From Pseudolysinimonas_A sp049651805 (GTDB taxonomy: Bacteria > Actinomycetota > Actinomycetes > Actinomycetales > Microbacteriaceae): a DNA stretch of 64,000 bases. Under the pieces are notes generated by a model. That model ran no database searches. It worked only from the letters and a program-made list of their open reading frames with translations, and was not told the DNA's origin. Every line of letters starts with the position of its first letter. Positions within the stretch are counted from its first letter, which is position 1. Positions 1 to 8,113 of this stretch are shown one piece after another. Location of the stretch: contig NZ_JBASCU010000050.1 of the NCBI RefSeq assembly GCF_049651805.1, positions 1-64,000 of the forward strand, read 5' to 3'. A program made the position numbers and the translations under genes.

Positions 1-2
1 CG

Positions 3-113
3 ATCCAAACCCGCCTGATCCACCTCGCCGCTGCCAAGACCACCGCGCTCAGCGCCGGAATCTCGCGAGCAAAACCCGGTGAGGCACGCACCCACCTTTC
101 GCGAGCATCTTGA
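3..113 (+). CDS. Possible 3' end of a gene truncated by the window edge
   Basis: Frame +3 stays open from the first base to a TGA at 111-113 and encodes about 36 residues ending SRAS. Third codon positions are mostly G or C, as in the real genes here, and the strand would be convergent with the pilus operon. The tail is Arg/Ala/Lys-rich and I recognise no family. The other two forward frames are closed by stops at about 16 and 81. The same stretch holds two copies each of GTGAGGCA and TCGCGAGCA. It may be coding or simply spacer after pilO. Confidence 0.22.
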   Translation: MQTRLIHLAAAKTTALSAGISRAKPGEARTHLSRAS

Positions 114-139
114 CGTGAGGCACTACGTGTGACGGCCGG

Positions 140-880
140 TTACGGCGTCGGCGTGGGTGTCGGGGTGGGTGTCGGAGCCGGGGTCGGCTCGCTGTCCGAA
201 CCCCAGCGGGCGATCACGCCACGGGTGTACTGATCGAGCGACGGGTCGTGATCGTCCGCGCTCGACCCCGGGGTCTCGTCGCGCTCGGCCATGACGAACA
301 TGTAGGCGGTGATGGTGCCCGCCGCTCCGTCGCTGCTTGCCGGGCGCGTGATCGCGGTCACCAGGAAGATGCGGGGGCCGTTCTGCATCGCGCCCGCGAA
401 CGCGACGATTTCATCCACGACCGTCCCGCGGGGGAAGGTGATCGTGATGGGCACGGTGTAGAGCCCATCGAACTGCGCGACGCCGGCGGTTGCCTCGGCT
501 TCACCGGGTGCAGCCTCGACAGCGTCGAGCGACTGACCGTACGGCGCGGCCTCTCCCGTCACGATCGTCTCAACCATTGTCGGGACGCCGGCCTGGATCC
601 TGGCGAGGTAGGCGTAGATGACGTCGGAGTCAACTTCGCTGGGAACCGCGACGCGGAGCGCTTCGAGATCGAGAGCGATCTCATCGAGACGTTCGAAGTC
701 GGCCTTCATGCTCGCGAGGGTGGCCTGTTGCGCCTGATTGGTCTGCTCGACCAAGAGACGTTCTTGATCCGCTTGAGATGCTGCCGCGAGGAGCGGCGAC
801 AGGCCGACCAACCACCCGAGCCCGAGCACTCCAGCGATGACGATGACCGTCGCGAGCGCAAAGATGCGGTTGGCGTTCAT
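140..880 (-). CDS. pilO: PilO-like type IV pilus alignment protein
   Basis: Inner component of the PilMNO alignment complex, which links the pilus motor to the assembly platform. The 246-residue product has a short cytoplasmic N-terminus, one membrane helix at about residues 8-30, a coiled-coil stretch at about 35-75 and a PilO-like periplasm-side domain. It ends in a low-complexity Pro/Thr tail (repeated PT) over roughly the last 20 residues. The ATG overlaps the pilN stop as ATGA, so translation is coupled. It is the last gene of the operon. The call rests on topology, length and position after pilM and pilN, since PilO sequences are weakly conserved. Confidence 0.82.
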   Translation of the reverse strand: MNANRIFALATVIVIAGVLGLGWLVGLSPLLAAASQADQERLLVEQTNQAQQATLASMKADFERLDEIALDLEALRVAVPSEVDSDVIYAYLARIQAGVPTMVETIVTGEAAPYGQSLDAVEAAPGEAEATAGVAQFDGLYTVPITITFPRGTVVDEIVAFAGAMQNGPRIFLVTAITRPASSDGAAGTITAYMFVMAERDETPGSSADDHDPSLDQYTRGVIARWGSDSEPTPAPTPTPTPTPTP

Positions 881-1578
881 TCGTCGTCACCTCCGTCGGT
901 CGCCTCGTCTGTGGTCTGGTCGGTGGGCTCGTCGGTCAGATAGCGACCGCTCAACGCATCGGGGTCGAAGGTGACTTTCAAGGTGGTGGTGTACTCGCCA
1001 TCTTTGAACTCGGTCTTGTCGATCTTCACGTCCGAGAATCCGAAGATCGACGGGATCTTTGCGACGAAGTGGGCGGCGCCGTCGTAACTCACGCCCGCGA
1101 GCTCGAACGTCGCGACAGCGACACGCGGTTCGCGCAGCGGACCTTCCGGCGGGAATGTGGTCTCCCACGGAGCGGGCGCTTGGAATGCGATTCCGGCGAC
1201 CCGCGTGCCTTCAGGCAGGTACTCGCTCGCCCTGGCAAACAGTGAAGCCCACTGGATCTCGGTCGCCGTGACGACCTGCTGGGCCTCCTCCCCCTGGGTG
1301 ACCAACATGGCCATCCGGGCGGCGTCGGCGTACTCGGCCTGCTGCTCAAGGATCTGGGCCGTGAGTTGCTGGGTCGCGAGAAGCGACAGGTGGGCTTGCG
1401 CGGCACGCAGGAATCCCCACCCGACCCCGGCCCCGGTGATCACCACCGAGAAGATGACGAGCAGCACCATCATCCGGCGCGCCGCTCGGTTCTTCTCGCG
1501 CTGCTTGACGCTCGGCGGCAGCAGCTGCGCGCGCGGTTCAGCCGAGAGCACGAGACCGGGGATGGATGCGGCGCTCAT
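877..1578 (-). CDS. pilN: PilN-like type IV pilus assembly membrane protein
   Basis: A 233-residue bitopic membrane protein of the PilN type. The cytoplasmic N-terminus carries a short conserved-looking segment (LLPPSVKQREKNRAARR) of the kind that docks into PilM. A single membrane helix follows at about residues 34-58, then a coiled coil and a ferredoxin-like C-terminal domain. The extreme C-terminus is acidic and Thr-rich. Its ATG overlaps the pilM stop by four bases (ATGA) and its own stop overlaps the pilO start. Identification follows from architecture and from the pilM-N-O order. Confidence 0.85.
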   Translation of the reverse strand: MSAASIPGLVLSAEPRAQLLPPSVKQREKNRAARRMMVLLVIFSVVITGAGVGWGFLRAAQAHLSLLATQQLTAQILEQQAEYADAARMAMLVTQGEEAQQVVTATEIQWASLFARASEYLPEGTRVAGIAFQAPAPWETTFPPEGPLREPRVAVATFELAGVSYDGAAHFVAKIPSIFGFSDVKIDKTEFKDGEYTTTLKVTFDPDALSGRYLTDEPTDQTTDEATDGGDDE

Positions 1579-2621
1579 GCGTGGCTCCCGAGCGCGAGCC
1601 CGAAGGCGGTCGTGTAGGCGTCTTGGTCGGCGCGACTGGCCTGCTTGTAGCGCTTCGGCATCGGCACCGCGGCAAGCGGTTCCGCAAGTTGTACCGGAAG
1701 CCCGGCGAGCTCTTGCAGCGCGTTCGGCAGCCCGATCATCTGAGCGCCACCGCCGCTGAGCAGAATGCGCTGCGGCGGCTCAGCGGGGTGCGCCGTGGCG
1801 TAGTAGCTGATGGTGCTGCGGATGCCGGCCAGCAGTTCCCCGACGACCTCGTAGATGATCTCGAGCACCGGACGGTCTTCTGCCCGCATCATCGCCCCGC
1901 CCATCCCGACGGCGCGCTTGGCGGCCTCGGCCTGGTCGGGCGACCACTGCAGGCGCGTCGCGATCGCGCGCGTGACATCGTCGCTGCCGTTGGTGAGGAT
2001 GCGCACGAACTGCGGCACCCCGTTGTCAGAAACGACGACGTTGGTGGAGTTCGCCCCGATCGACACCAGCACGTCGCGTCCGCGAGCGGTGCGCAACGGA
2101 GCCAAGGCGCGGGTCATCGCGAACGGGATGAGGTCGACCTGAACGGGACGCAAGCCCGCGCCGGCGACGGCCGCGACGTTGGCGTTGACGGCGTCCTTGA
2201 GCGCCGCGACGAGCAACCCCGACACCTGCGGGCCGCTGTCGCCGTCTTCCTCGGCGATCGGATAGAAGTCGAGCAGGGCATCGGCGACCGGTACCGGCAG
2301 CAGTTCTTGCACGATGAACGGCAGCGACTCCCTGATCTGCACGATCGAGGCGCGCGGAACCGAGAGGTCACGCGCGAAAACCCGCGACCCGCCCATCCCG
2401 AGCACGACGTCTTTGGTCTTGAAACCCCCCGTCGACCACAGGCGCCTCAGCGCCGTGCCGACCGTGCTCGTCTCGACGACCTCGCCCCGACGCGTCGAGT
2501 TCATCGGCAACGCGACCTCCGCGTAGCGGACGATCTGCGGCCGTGGCCCGTCGAATCCGTTGACCTCGACCGCGCGTATCGACGCGCTTCCGATATCCAC
2601 TCCGACAACCGTGCCCCCCAT
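1575..2621 (-). CDS. pilM: PilM, actin-like ATPase of the pilus alignment complex
   Basis: Cytoplasmic actin-fold ATPase that binds the N-terminus of PilN. I take the ATG at 2621, giving 348 residues, because GGAAAGGGAG lies just upstream and the protein then begins directly with the first phosphate motif (VGVDIGSASIRAVEV, residues 6-20). A second phosphate-type motif (VSIGANSTNVVV) sits near residues 185-200 and an adenosine-type glycine motif (LLSGGGAQMIGL) near 290. The frame remains open upstream to 2852, but that part overlaps pilD in another frame and looks non-coding. The pilD stop lies 26 bases upstream. Confidence 0.9.
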   Translation of the reverse strand: MGGTVVGVDIGSASIRAVEVNGFDGPRPQIVRYAEVALPMNSTRRGEVVETSTVGTALRRLWSTGGFKTKDVVLGMGGSRVFARDLSVPRASIVQIRESLPFIVQELLPVPVADALLDFYPIAEEDGDSGPQVSGLLVAALKDAVNANVAAVAGAGLRPVQVDLIPFAMTRALAPLRTARGRDVLVSIGANSTNVVVSDNGVPQFVRILTNGSDDVTRAIATRLQWSPDQAEAAKRAVGMGGAMMRAEDRPVLEIIYEVVGELLAGIRSTISYYATAHPAEPPQRILLSGGGAQMIGLPNALQELAGLPVQLAEPLAAVPMPKRYKQASRADQDAYTTAFGLALGSHA

Positions 2622-2647
2622 GACCGGTTCTCCCTTTCCTTCGTTGC

Positions 2648-3463
2648 TTACGTGATTCCGAATAGAGACAGATAGGCGCTCGCGAGCGGCGCCCCGATGA
2701 GAATGGCGACCCAGGCGCCGGCCAGCAGCCAGGGCCCGAAGGCGATGGCAGCTCGGCGGCCGCGGCCGGCGAGCAGCATGCCGACCCCGACGATGCCGCC
2801 CAGCAGCGCGGCGGCGATCGTGGCGACGAGCAGCTCGGGAATGCCGAGCCACCCGGTGAAGAGGCCGATGACACCCGCCAGTTTGACGTCGCCCATACCC
2901 ATGCCCCCGGGGCGCACCAAGGCGAGCACGAGGTAGAAGCCGCCGAGCGCGAGGGCGCCCAAGGCCCCGACGACGAGCGGCTGCCAGGAACCTGTGAGCG
3001 CCGCGGTCGCGCCGAGCAGCGCCAGACCCACGAGGTAGGCGGGCAACACGATGACGTTCGGCAGGCGGTGCACATCGAGGTCGATGAGGGCCAGCGCGAT
3101 GCTGATGGCCGCGAAGTAGAGGTAGGCGACGAGCTGCAGGATGCCGGCGACCAGCGCCACGGCACCCGTTGCCGCGAGCACGTCGGGCAGGAACCGCCAG
3201 GCGACGACGCCGAAAGCCACGGCGCCGGCGAGTTCGACGAGCGGGTAGCGCACCGAGATCGGGGCCGCACAGTCACGGCACTTGCCGCGCAGCACGAGCC
3301 ATGAGATCAGCGGGATGTTGTCGTACGGCCGCACCTCGTGCCCACAGGTGCCGCACGCGCTCGGAGGCGCCACGATCGACTTTCCGCGCGGCACGCGGTA
3401 GATCACGACGTTGAGGAACGATCCGATGAATGTTCCGAACGCTCCGACGAGTACGGCGATCAT
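2648..3463 (-). CDS. pilD: PilD prepilin peptidase and N-methyltransferase
   Basis: Membrane aspartyl protease that cleaves the leader of prepilins and methylates the new N-terminus. The 271-residue protein has two CxxC pairs (C37/C40 and C62/C65) in the N-terminal zinc-binding methylase segment. The two catalytic aspartates lie in LIDLDVHRLPN (D128) and GMGMGD (D192), embedded in about eight membrane helices. Its ATG shares one base with the stop of the upstream minor-pilin gene. Substrates in the same operon are the products at 6316-6723, 5819-6223, 5247-5822 and probably 3463-5256. Confidence 0.95.
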   Translation of the reverse strand: MIAVLVGAFGTFIGSFLNVVIYRVPRGKSIVAPPSACGTCGHEVRPYDNIPLISWLVLRGKCRDCAAPISVRYPLVELAGAVAFGVVAWRFLPDVLAATGAVALVAGILQLVAYLYFAAISIALALIDLDVHRLPNVIVLPAYLVGLALLGATAALTGSWQPLVVGALGALALGGFYLVLALVRPGGMGMGDVKLAGVIGLFTGWLGIPELLVATIAAALLGGIVGVGMLLAGRGRRAAIAFGPWLLAGAWVAILIGAPLASAYLSLFGIT

Positions 3464-5256
3464 CAGTTGCCGTCCTCGAGGTTGCGGAACGACACGATCG
3501 TGCGGTCGGCCTCCGAGGTCGCGACGGTCGTCGTGAGTCCGGTATCCAGGTTGTAGCCGGGCAGCCCGACGGCAGTGTAGGTCAGCACAGCTCCCCCGTC
3601 GATGCCGGCTTTGCCCGAGAACACCTGGCCGGTGAACTTCGTGCTGGAGCTCAGCACCACCTTGCACGGCGTGTACATCATCACGCGCAGGTTGCTCGAG
3701 AAGGTGAAGCCGCCGCTGACCGAGAACGAGCTTTCTCCGGTGATGCAGGTGGGAGTCGTCGGCGTCTCGGCGACGGTGTCCGGGGTGATGAGCCACAGCT
3801 TGCGCGTCTGGCTCGCCGTGAAGCCGCCGCCGCCGCTGAAGTTGTATTTCGGCGAGAAGATGGCGACATCCTGATTGAGCGTCACGATGTCCGACCCGCC
3901 GATCGAGATACCGCCGACGCAGCCGAGCCCGTTGACGATGCCGTTCTGCCCGGCGAACGAAGCCACGGCGTTCTTCACCTGGGTGAAGCTGCACGATCCG
4001 CTCGAGCTGATCGTCGCCACGGCGAATCCCGACCAGTCTGCGGGGTCGTAGTCGAAGTTGATCCAGTCGGGAACGATCGGCCAGGCCGGCCGTGCCGGGT
4101 TCGTGGCGTACGGGCTCGCCGTCGGGCCGCCCGGCACGAGAGTGAGCGTGCCCTTGACGAAGTCCTTGTTGCTACCGCCGGGCTTGCTGAATGTCTTTGT
4201 CGTCAGGTTGCCCTTGATCACCGCGCCCCAGTTGACGCTGGTCGCGCCGTAGATCCAGGCATTCTTCTCGACGGTGCCACCGTTTCCGGTGGTGAAACTC
4301 GCTGCCGTGAGGTTGCCCTTGATCAGCGGCCCACCGCCGCCGTTGAAGGTCACGGCGCCGGTGGTCTGCACGTTGCCGCCGATCTCACCGCCGCTCGAGA
4401 ACGACATCGTCGCCGCGGTGACGTTGCCGCCGATCTTGACGCCACCGCTGAGGGTCACGTCTTGATTGACCCAGACGCTGCCACCGACCTCGCTGCCGCC
4501 GTTCATGGTCAGCGCGTTGGCGATCGCGTTGCCGCCGATGTCGGGCCCACCCGGAAGAGTGATGCGTCCGCTCGCGTAGGCGTTGCCGGTGATGACGCAG
4601 CCGCCTGACACGGTGAGGTTGCCGTTGTTCACCACGATGTCGGCGTCGCCCGACGCGCCACCCGTGCAGTTGACGTCGCCCTCACGGATCAAAATGCTGG
4701 CGTCGCTGCCGCCGATGGTGACGAGCTTGCCACCGCCGCCGAAGCCCTGCGAGTTGTAGGCGTAGATGGCCGGGCCGGTCGCCTCGATCGTCGACGGAAC
4801 ACTGATCGACGAGAGGATTACCTCGAGGTGCGACTCGTCGCGCCCGTCGGAGCCGAGCGCGCCCTCTCGCTCGGCGTAGCCGGTAGAGAGGATGCGCACC
4901 TGCGTCGCGGTGCCCGTGGGGCAGCCGCGCACCCACGCCGAGCCCGACGGAATCCAGATCGTCGCGACGTACTCGGGCACGGTGTTCGCTGCGCTCGCGT
5001 AGCTATTGCTGTTCGAGACGCAGGTTCCGTTCAGAAGGCCGGCGCGTGCGACGGCGATACCGGCCTCGGCAGCCGCCTGAGACTCGACGCCGGCCCGGGT
5101 CACCGTCGTGTATTCGGTGGCGGTGACGACCGAGGTCGCCACGACCGAGGTGGTCAGCAGCGACACGGCCATGAGGCCGACGACGGCCGCCATGCCGGCA
5201 CCGCGCTCCTCGGAGCGGAGTCGACGGAAGGTTGACGCGAGGCTGGTCAGTAGCAT
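3463..5256 (-). CDS. Large PilX-like minor pilin with beta-solenoid-like passenger
   Basis: A 597-residue protein starting with a PilX-type region: basic leader ending RGAGM, then a hydrophobic helix at about residues 21-45 that lacks the Glu at +5 of major pilins. Residues of about 170-350 consist of repeated GGxIxGN units (IGGNAIAN, VGGSVWVN, IGGNVTAA, IGGNVQTT, IKGNLTAA), a pattern typical of right-handed beta-helix or bactofilin-like solenoids. A C-terminal region with Cys pairs follows. It overlaps pilW by 10 bases and touches pilD. The position among minor pilins suggests a tip or adhesive component. PilX itself is normally about 150-200 residues, so this is an unusually large version. 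Confidence 0.7.
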   Translation of the reverse strand: MLLTSLASTFRRLRSEERGAGMAAVVGLMAVSLLTTSVVATSVVTATEYTTVTRAGVESQAAAEAGIAVARAGLLNGTCVSNSNSYASAANTVPEYVATIWIPSGSAWVRGCPTGTATQVRILSTGYAEREGALGSDGRDESHLEVILSSISVPSTIEATGPAIYAYNSQGFGGGGKLVTIGGSDASILIREGDVNCTGGASGDADIVVNNGNLTVSGGCVITGNAYASGRITLPGGPDIGGNAIANALTMNGGSEVGGSVWVNQDVTLSGGVKIGGNVTAATMSFSSGGEIGGNVQTTGAVTFNGGGGPLIKGNLTAASFTTGNGGTVEKNAWIYGATSVNWGAVIKGNLTTKTFSKPGGSNKDFVKGTLTLVPGGPTASPYATNPARPAWPIVPDWINFDYDPADWSGFAVATISSSGSCSFTQVKNAVASFAGQNGIVNGLGCVGGISIGGSDIVTLNQDVAIFSPKYNFSGGGGFTASQTRKLWLITPDTVAETPTTPTCITGESSFSVSGGFTFSSNLRVMMYTPCKVVLSSSTKFTGQVFSGKAGIDGGAVLTYTAVGLPGYNLDTGLTTTVATSEADRTIVSFRNLEDGN

Positions 5257-5822
5257 GTCGTGTTCTCCGTCACTCCGGCCAGCGGCGCCGAACTCAGTTC
5301 GATCGCCACCGGTTTGTTGTCATCGTCGGTCTCGGCCCGGAACGACACCGTGAGGAGGTCGCCCGAAGCGCTGAAAATGGTGGTGCCGCTCGTCGGCGTG
5401 ACACCGTCGGCGAGCAGGGTCCAGGTCTCGAGTTGGCTGGAGGTCGGCGCCGCGACCGGCGTGCCCGGGGTCGTCGAGGTCATGCGGATGGTGTCGTCCG
5501 CCGCCGAGTAGTACCAGGCACGGCAGACCCACTGCAGCGTGGCCCCGCCGCCCGCGACCCGTGCGACCAGCAACTGGTCGGCGCTGACGGCCGTGAGTTC
5601 GAAGCCCGACGAGTTGCGGATGCCGGTGTCGATCGTGGTGCCGGCGAGCTGGGCATCCGTCGTCGCGGTCGTGATCGCGCTCACCTGCTGCTGCGCCGAG
5701 AACTGACCGAGGAAGATGCTGACGGCGGTGAGCGTCACGAGCGAGAAGAGCACCGACGAGGCGATGAGTTCGGTGAGCGTGAAGCCGTCGTCGTTACGGA
5801 GGCGACGCAGAAGGGCGATCAT
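5247..5822 (-). CDS. pilW: PilW-like minor pilin
   Basis: A 191-residue minor prepilin. The leader ends DDG and is followed by FTLTELIASSVLFSLVTLTAV, a class III signal with Gly at -1, Phe at +1 and Glu at +5, so it is a clear PilD substrate. The mature part is a globular beta-rich domain with Cys residues, including the penultimate position. Its ATG overlaps the upstream pilV-like stop (ATGA) and its end overlaps the PilX-like start by 10 bases. Assignment to PilW rather than another minor pilin rests on gene order and size. Confidence 0.75.
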   Translation of the reverse strand: MIALLRRLRNDDGFTLTELIASSVLFSLVTLTAVSIFLGQFSAQQQVSAITTATTDAQLAGTTIDTGIRNSSGFELTAVSADQLLVARVAGGGATLQWVCRAWYYSAADDTIRMTSTTPGTPVAAPTSSQLETWTLLADGVTPTSGTTIFSASGDLLTVSFRAETDDDNKPVAIELSSAPLAGVTENTTCY

Positions 5823-6223
5823 GAGACCAACACCAGGGACGAGGCGGTCGTCAACGTGTCGGAGGTGTCGACGCGCGTGGCCGTGACGGTGATCGAGACG
5901 GTGCCGTCACCGACCGGGCAGGTGCCGACGGTCGTGACGAGGCGGATGACGACGCCGCGCGGGTCGGTGAAGTCGCTCGTGCCGGTGAGCGCCGAGACGT
6001 CGGAGCAGACCGGGCTAGCGGCCTGAGCGGCGCGCAGCTGCTCGTTGACGAGCTGCGTGCCGGTCGCGAGCGTGGTGTTCGCGGCCGACTGCTTGAGCCC
6101 CTGGATCAGCAGCGGCAGAAAGAGCATCGCGAGGATCGCGAGCAGGAACATCGAGATGACGATCTCGATGAGGCCGAAGCCGGTGTCCGAGCGGAGCCGC
6201 TCGAGGATGCGTTGGTTTCTCAT
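5819..6223 (-). CDS. pilV: PilV-like minor pilin
   Basis: A 134-residue minor prepilin. I choose the ATG at 6223 because AGGGGGG lies 11 bases upstream and the leader (MRNQRILERLRSDTG) then has a normal length before FGLIEIVISMFLLAILAML, which has Glu at +5. The frame is open up to 6295, but the added residues would precede the leader. The C-terminal domain has two or three Cys residues. It is the first minor pilin after the major pilin gene (92 bases) and overlaps pilW by four bases. Confidence 0.78.
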   Translation of the reverse strand: MRNQRILERLRSDTGFGLIEIVISMFLLAILAMLFLPLLIQGLKQSAANTTLATGTQLVNEQLRAAQAASPVCSDVSALTGTSDFTDPRGVVIRLVTTVGTCPVGDGTVSITVTATRVDTSDTLTTASSLVLVS

Positions 6224-6315
6224 GACGATCGAGCCCCCCTCTCGTATCGTGCGGGTGAAGCGGGTAGGTGGGGCGCCGCCGAAGCGACGCCCCACCGGGT
6301 GTTCAGCGAAGCCGC

Positions 6316-6723
6316 TTAGCAGCCACCTGCGGCGACAGCGGTCGACTCGGTGATGTTGAACGGGTTGCCGGCCTCCGACGTGACCTCGATGCAGAAGGTC
6401 GAGACGGTGCTCGCAATATCGATCGCGAAGCCGGTGGTTCCGGGGCTTGCGGAGTAGCCGAACTCCTGAAGGTCGGCGACGGTCGGAACGGCGTCGTTGG
6501 CCGTGACGGCCGAGACGTAGGCGACCTTGGCAACGCCGAGGTCGGACTTGGCGGCCGCGTCGCGGGCCTGGTCCTGCTGACCGAGGAACACCGGAACGGC
6601 GATCGCGGTCAGGATGCCGATGATGAGAACGACGACGAGCAGCTCGATGAGCGTGAAGCCCTTCTCGTCCTTGGCGAGCATCTCGCGCTTAGCGGCGAGC
6701 GACTTGTGAATTGCAGTGATCAA
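6316..6723 (-). CDS. pilA: Major type IV pilin, probable TTG start
   Basis: Structural subunit of the pilus. From TTG at 6723, preceded by AGGATAGG, the product is 135 residues with a 22-residue leader ending DEKG, then FTLIELLVVVLIIGILTAI (Phe at +1, Glu at +5). The mature protein is about 113 residues, with a short globular domain and a disulfide-capable Cys pair (STFCIEV and the terminal GGC). The frame is open upstream to 6954, but that part overlaps pilC and looks like shadow. An internal ATG 14 residues downstream would give a 7-residue leader and is the main alternative. The 154-base gap after pilC may hold a separate promoter. Confidence 0.9.
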   Translation of the reverse strand: MITAIHKSLAAKREMLAKDEKGFTLIELLVVVLIIGILTAIAVPVFLGQQDQARDAAAKSDLGVAKVAYVSAVTANDAVPTVADLQEFGYSASPGTTGFAIDIASTVSTFCIEVTSEAGNPFNITESTAVAAGGC

Positions 6724-6877
6724 GATTCCTATCCTTTTCGTTTGACACGAGTGTGTGGACAGGCGGCCCCCCATTGTGAAACTGGCCCCCTGGTGCAATG
6801 TTGTTCTGTTGGTGCCCGGCGCGTAATCCCGCAAAAGGGGGGAATGACGCCGAATCGCGGCCCCAGTCCGGGGGCGG

Positions 6878-8113
6878 TCACCCGCCGGAGATCTGCCCGT
6901 AGATCGAGAACATCGGCAGGTAGAGCGACACGATGATGCCACCGATGAGTACACCGATGACGGCGATCATGAGCGGCTCGATGAGCGACGTGAGCGCTTC
7001 CGTCGTGGTCTGCACCTCGTCGTCGTAGAACTCGGCGATCTTGTTGAGCATCTGCTCGAGCGAGCCGGAGTCTTCACCGACGGCAATCATCTGCACCACC
7101 ATCGACGGAAAGACCGGATGTTCGCCGAGCGGCCCGGAGATCGAGCGCCCGGAACGCACGGAGTCCTGCACTTCTTGCAGTGCTTTCTCGACCACGAAGT
7201 TGTTCGAGGTGTTCGCGACGATCGCGAGGGCTTGCAGAATCGGCACACCCGATTTGGTCATCGTCGAGAGATTCCGAGTGACGCGGGCGATGGCGACCTT
7301 CTGAAAGAGCTGCCCGAACACTGGCAGTTTGAGTTTCAACGGGTCGACGAACGCGCGCACCTTCTCGGTGTGCTTGTTCTTGCCCCACCAGACCGCGAAT
7401 ACGACGCCCGCAACGATTAACAGCGGAACTCCCCAGATCGCGTTCTCCGACATCACCACCAGGATCTGCGTCGGGATCGGCAGCTCGCCCCCGAGATCGG
7501 CGAACATGTTCTTGAACACCGGCACGATGAACACGATCATGCCGACGACGGCGACCAGCGCCATGACCAGCACGACGACCGGGTAGGTCAGCGCCGACTT
7601 GATCGTCGCCATCAGCTTGACGTCTTTCTCGAACGTCGTAGCCACCGACTCCAGCGACAGGTCCAGGAACCCGCCGGTCTCGCCGGCCCGCACCAGGTGG
7701 ATCATCAGCGGCGGAAAGATCAGCCCGTGTTTGGCGAGCGCCTCCGACAGTGACGAACCGGTCTCGACCTGCGTTCGCACGATCGCGAGGGTGCGGGCGA
7801 GCTTCTTGTTCTCGGTCTGCTCAGAGAGGATCGACAGCGCTTTGAGCAGCGAGAGTCCCGCGGCCACCATCGTCGCGAGCTGCCGCGACATGACGGCGAG
7901 GTCTTTGAGCTTGACGCCCTTCTCGAGGCCGCCGAGGGAGAGCTCCATCTGCAGGCCGGTGCCGGCCGCGGAGTGGTTGATCTCGATCGGGGTGACGCCC
8001 ATCGTGCGCAGCCGCGTGACGACCGCAGCTTCGCTCGGCGCCTCGACCTTGCCCTTGACGACCTTGCCGCCGACATCCCGGCCCTTGTAGGCATAGGTCA
8101 GCAGATTGCTCAT
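6878..8113 (-). CDS. pilC: PilC, inner-membrane platform protein
   Basis: Type II secretion F family platform protein, 411 residues, the normal length. The N-terminus (YAYKGRDVGGKVVKGKVEA) matches the conserved start of the family. Two repeated GspF domains follow, each of a cytoplasmic helical bundle plus membrane helices, at about residues 70-190 and 270-400. The C-terminus ends shortly after the last helix (LYLPMFSIYGQISGG). It converts motor activity into pilin insertion or removal. The ATG overlaps the pilT stop (ATGA). Confidence 0.95.
   Translation of the reverse strand: MSNLLTYAYKGRDVGGKVVKGKVEAPSEAAVVTRLRTMGVTPIEINHSAAGTGLQMELSLGGLEKGVKLKDLAVMSRQLATMVAAGLSLLKALSILSEQTENKKLARTLAIVRTQVETGSSLSEALAKHGLIFPPLMIHLVRAGETGGFLDLSLESVATTFEKDVKLMATIKSALTYPVVVLVMALVAVVGMIVFIVPVFKNMFADLGGELPIPTQILVVMSENAIWGVPLLIVAGVVFAVWWGKNKHTEKVRAFVDPLKLKLPVFGQLFQKVAIARVTRNLSTMTKSGVPILQALAIVANTSNNFVVEKALQEVQDSVRSGRSISGPLGEHPVFPSMVVQMIAVGEDSGSLEQMLNKIAEFYDDEVQTTTEALTSLIEPLMIAVIGVLIGGIIVSLYLPMFSIYGQISGG

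Noticed and set aside
4300..4750. Calling the solenoid pilin a bactofilin
   Set aside because: The repeats are similar in style, but the protein has a pilin-type helix, sits among minor pilins and is far longer than bactofilins.
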